A stretch of 64,000 nucleotides of DNA from Piscinibacter aquaticus (GTDB taxonomy: Bacteria; Pseudomonadota; Gammaproteobacteria; Burkholderiales; Burkholderiaceae_C), in contig VOPW01000001.1 in the NCBI GenBank assembly GCA_007994965.1, positions 3,348,001 through 3,412,000 on the forward strand, written 5' to 3'. Shown here one piece after another: positions 62,371 to 64,000 of the stretch. Each line of letters starts with the position of its first letter. Positions within the stretch are counted from its first letter, which is position 1. Made by a program: the position numbers and the translations under genes. The notes beneath the pieces are model-generated. The model made no database searches. It saw only the letters and a list, made by a program, of their open reading frames with translations, and had not been told where the DNA came from.

Positions 62371-64000
62371 TCAGGGCGCGCCGGCCGGAGCGCGCTGCCG
62401 CAGGAAGGCAGCGAGGTCCGCCGCCGGCAGCGGCCGCGCGAACCAGTAGCCCTGCGCCTCGCGGCAGCCGAGCTCCGCGAGGCGGTGTGCGACCGACTCG
62501 CTCTCCACGCCCTCGGCGATGGTGCCGAGTTCCAGGCCCTGCGCCATCTGCACGATGGCGCGCACGATGGCGCCGTCGTCGGCATCGGTGAGCAGATCGG
62601 CGACGAAGCTGCGGTCGATCTTCAGCTTGTCGACTGCGAATCGCTTCAGGTACGACAGGCTCGAGTAGCCGGTGCCGAAGTCGTCGACCGACAGCCGCAC
62701 GCCCAGGCCCTTCAGGCGCTGCACCACCGCCAGCACCTGCTCGGTGTTGTTCAGCAGGATCGATTCGGTCAGCTCCAGTTCGAGCCCGTCCGGCGGCAGG
62801 CCACTGTCGCGCAGCGCACGCTGCACGACAGCCTCGACCCCGCCGCGCGCGAACTGCGCTGCCGAGAGATTCACCGCCACCGTCACCGGCGCCAACCCCT
62901 CGAGCCGCCACGCCATCGCCTGCCGGCAGGCCTCGGCCAGCACCCATTCGCCGATCGGGACGATGAGCCCGCTCTCCTCGGCCTGCGCGATGAAGCGGCC
63001 CGGCATCACCAACCCCTCGCCCGGCCGCTGCCAGCGCAGCAGCGCCTCGACGCCGGTCACCGCGCCGCTGGCCAGATCGATCTGCGGCTGGTAGTGCAGC
63101 ACGAACTCGCCGCGATCGATCGCCTGGCGCAGGCCGTTGCGCAGGCGCAGCCGCTCGGTCACCTCGGCATTCATGCGCTCGTCGAAGAAGCGGTAGGTGT
63201 TGCGACCGCCGTCCTGGCGCGGTACAGCGCGGTATCGGCCTTCTGCAGCAGCGTGTCGAAGTCGGCGCCGTCGTCGGGATACTGCGCCAAGCCGATCGAG
63301 GCGGAGGTCGAGATCTCCTGGCCATCGACCAGCACCGGCTGTTCCAGCGCAGCCATCAGCTTGTCGAGCACCGGCTTGACCGCCGCCGCGTCAGCCAGAT
63401 CCCCGATCACCACGAGAAACTCGTCGCCCCCTGGCGCGAGATGGTGTCGGTCTCGCGCAGGCAGGCGCGCAGCCGCCGCGCCACGGATTGCAGCAGCCGA
63501 TCGCCCGCGCCGTGGCCGAGCGAGTCGTTGACGTTCTTGAAGTGGTCGAGATCGAGGTAGACCAGGGCCACCGTCCGGCCTTCGCGGTTCGCCGCGGCGA
63601 TGCACCGCTCGACGCGGTCTCGCGCCAGGACCCGGTTGGGCAACTCGGTCAGCGGATCGTGGAAGGCGAGAAACTCGATGCGCTGCTCGGTTCGGCGCCG
63701 CTCGGCCATCTCGACGCTCAGCCGTTCGTAGGGCTCGCGCACGCCGACCACGAACACCGCGCGGTAGATGAAGAGGTACGCGACGATCTTGTAGGCGTGG
63801 CCGAGCAGCTGGAAGACGTCGTTGACGTTCGAGTACAGCGTGAAGCACAGCTCGCCGAGGATGGTGATCAGCGCGGCGGTGCGCAGGTCGGGCGCGTCGT
63901 AGCGGCGCGATCGGCCGGCGCGCCGGTGAAAGCCCAGCGCGGCCCGGCCCATCAGCGCGATCAGGAGGTACTCGGCGGCGATCTTGTAGACGGTGAGCCC
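62371..64000 (-). CDS. Membrane-anchored GGDEF/EAL cyclic-di-GMP protein (start outside window, frame broken)
   Basis: At least 540 residues; the N-terminus lies beyond the window. Order: MASE3-like membrane segments (LRTAALITILGELCFTLYSN; KIVAYLFIYRAVFVVG), a coiled coil (EPYERLSVEMAERRRTEQRI), GGDEF domain (FHDPLTELPNRVLARDRVER; YLDLDHFKNVNDSLGHGAGD; GGDEFLVVIGD after repair), and EAL domain (GEFVLHYQPQIDLASGAVTG with the EALLRW signature; NLSAAQFA; DDFGTGYSSLSYLKRF). The residues expected for phosphodiesterase activity appear present. Breaks at about 63430 and 63213 are at CCAGG. Turns over c-di-GMP. Confidence 0.92.

Overview
The window is very GC-rich DNA, densely packed with genes, and matches a betaproteobacterium of the order Burkholderiales, probably in the Rubrivivax/Leptothrix/Methylibium/Piscinibacter neighbourhood. 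The genus is inferred; the order is supported by the corC-lnt-glyQ-glyS-gmhB-plsC order, the cobW-dksA-hslV-hslU order, the LiuR-type leucine regulon and the DksA type. I see no rRNA, tRNA, CRISPR array, insertion sequence or phage gene, and no gene-free stretch above 300 bases.

Layout. 1-1965: end of a type II secretion pair (GspA/ExeA-like ATPase and GspB). 2048-5925: a metabolite:H+ symporter with a large insert, two envelope proteins and a GC-rich intergenic repeat. 5999-14936 (minus strand): an acetate transport and sensing locus of yjcH, actP, a CBS/nucleotidyltransferase protein, a symporter-histidine kinase fusion, a CheY-like regulator and a membrane PAS/kinase-like protein fused to a DnaQ-type exonuclease. 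15090-24037: leucine/isovalerate (liu) catabolism genes, with HMG-CoA lyase leading a short run of start/stop-overlapped genes. 24155-28892: DinB-like protein, a DsbA-fold isomerase, a membrane protein and the TrkH/TrkA potassium uptake pair. 28925-36581: a second catabolic operon (thioesterase, isovaleryl-CoA dehydrogenase, carbonic anhydrase, AceK, thiolase, SDR, acyl-CoA dehydrogenase). 36733-40490: NCS2 permease, small metal-binding-like lipoprotein, the MerR regulator LiuR with a divergent metallo-hydrolase, and DUF456. 40580-48358: envelope and translation housekeeping operon. 48528-54304: COG0523 GTPase, DksA with a histone-like tail, a STAS protein, HslV and HslU. 54311-64000: pantothenate kinase, an unknown protein, PPK2, the fused isobutyryl-CoA mutase IcmF, a phosphatase, a thiolase and a GGDEF/EAL protein.

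How it works together. Four palindromes built on TTGACGT...ACGTCAA lie upstream of liuB, of the thioesterase-liuA operon, between liuR and its divergent neighbour, and upstream of ppk2-icmF. They look like operators of the LiuR encoded here, tying branched-chain acyl-CoA breakdown to bicarbonate supply (carbonic anhydrase), glyoxylate-shunt control (AceK) and acyl-CoA rearrangement (IcmF). The acetate locus handles the same end product.

Data quality matters when reading the gene list. About half of the genes, including essential ones (glyS, glyQ, lnt, dksA, hslU), are broken by 1-2 base indels while both halves stay perfectly conserved. Nearly all breaks can be repaired by restoring a CCTGG or CCAGG site. 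I treat these as sequence errors at a probably methylated CCWGG motif, annotate the genes as whole, and report the pattern as a finding.
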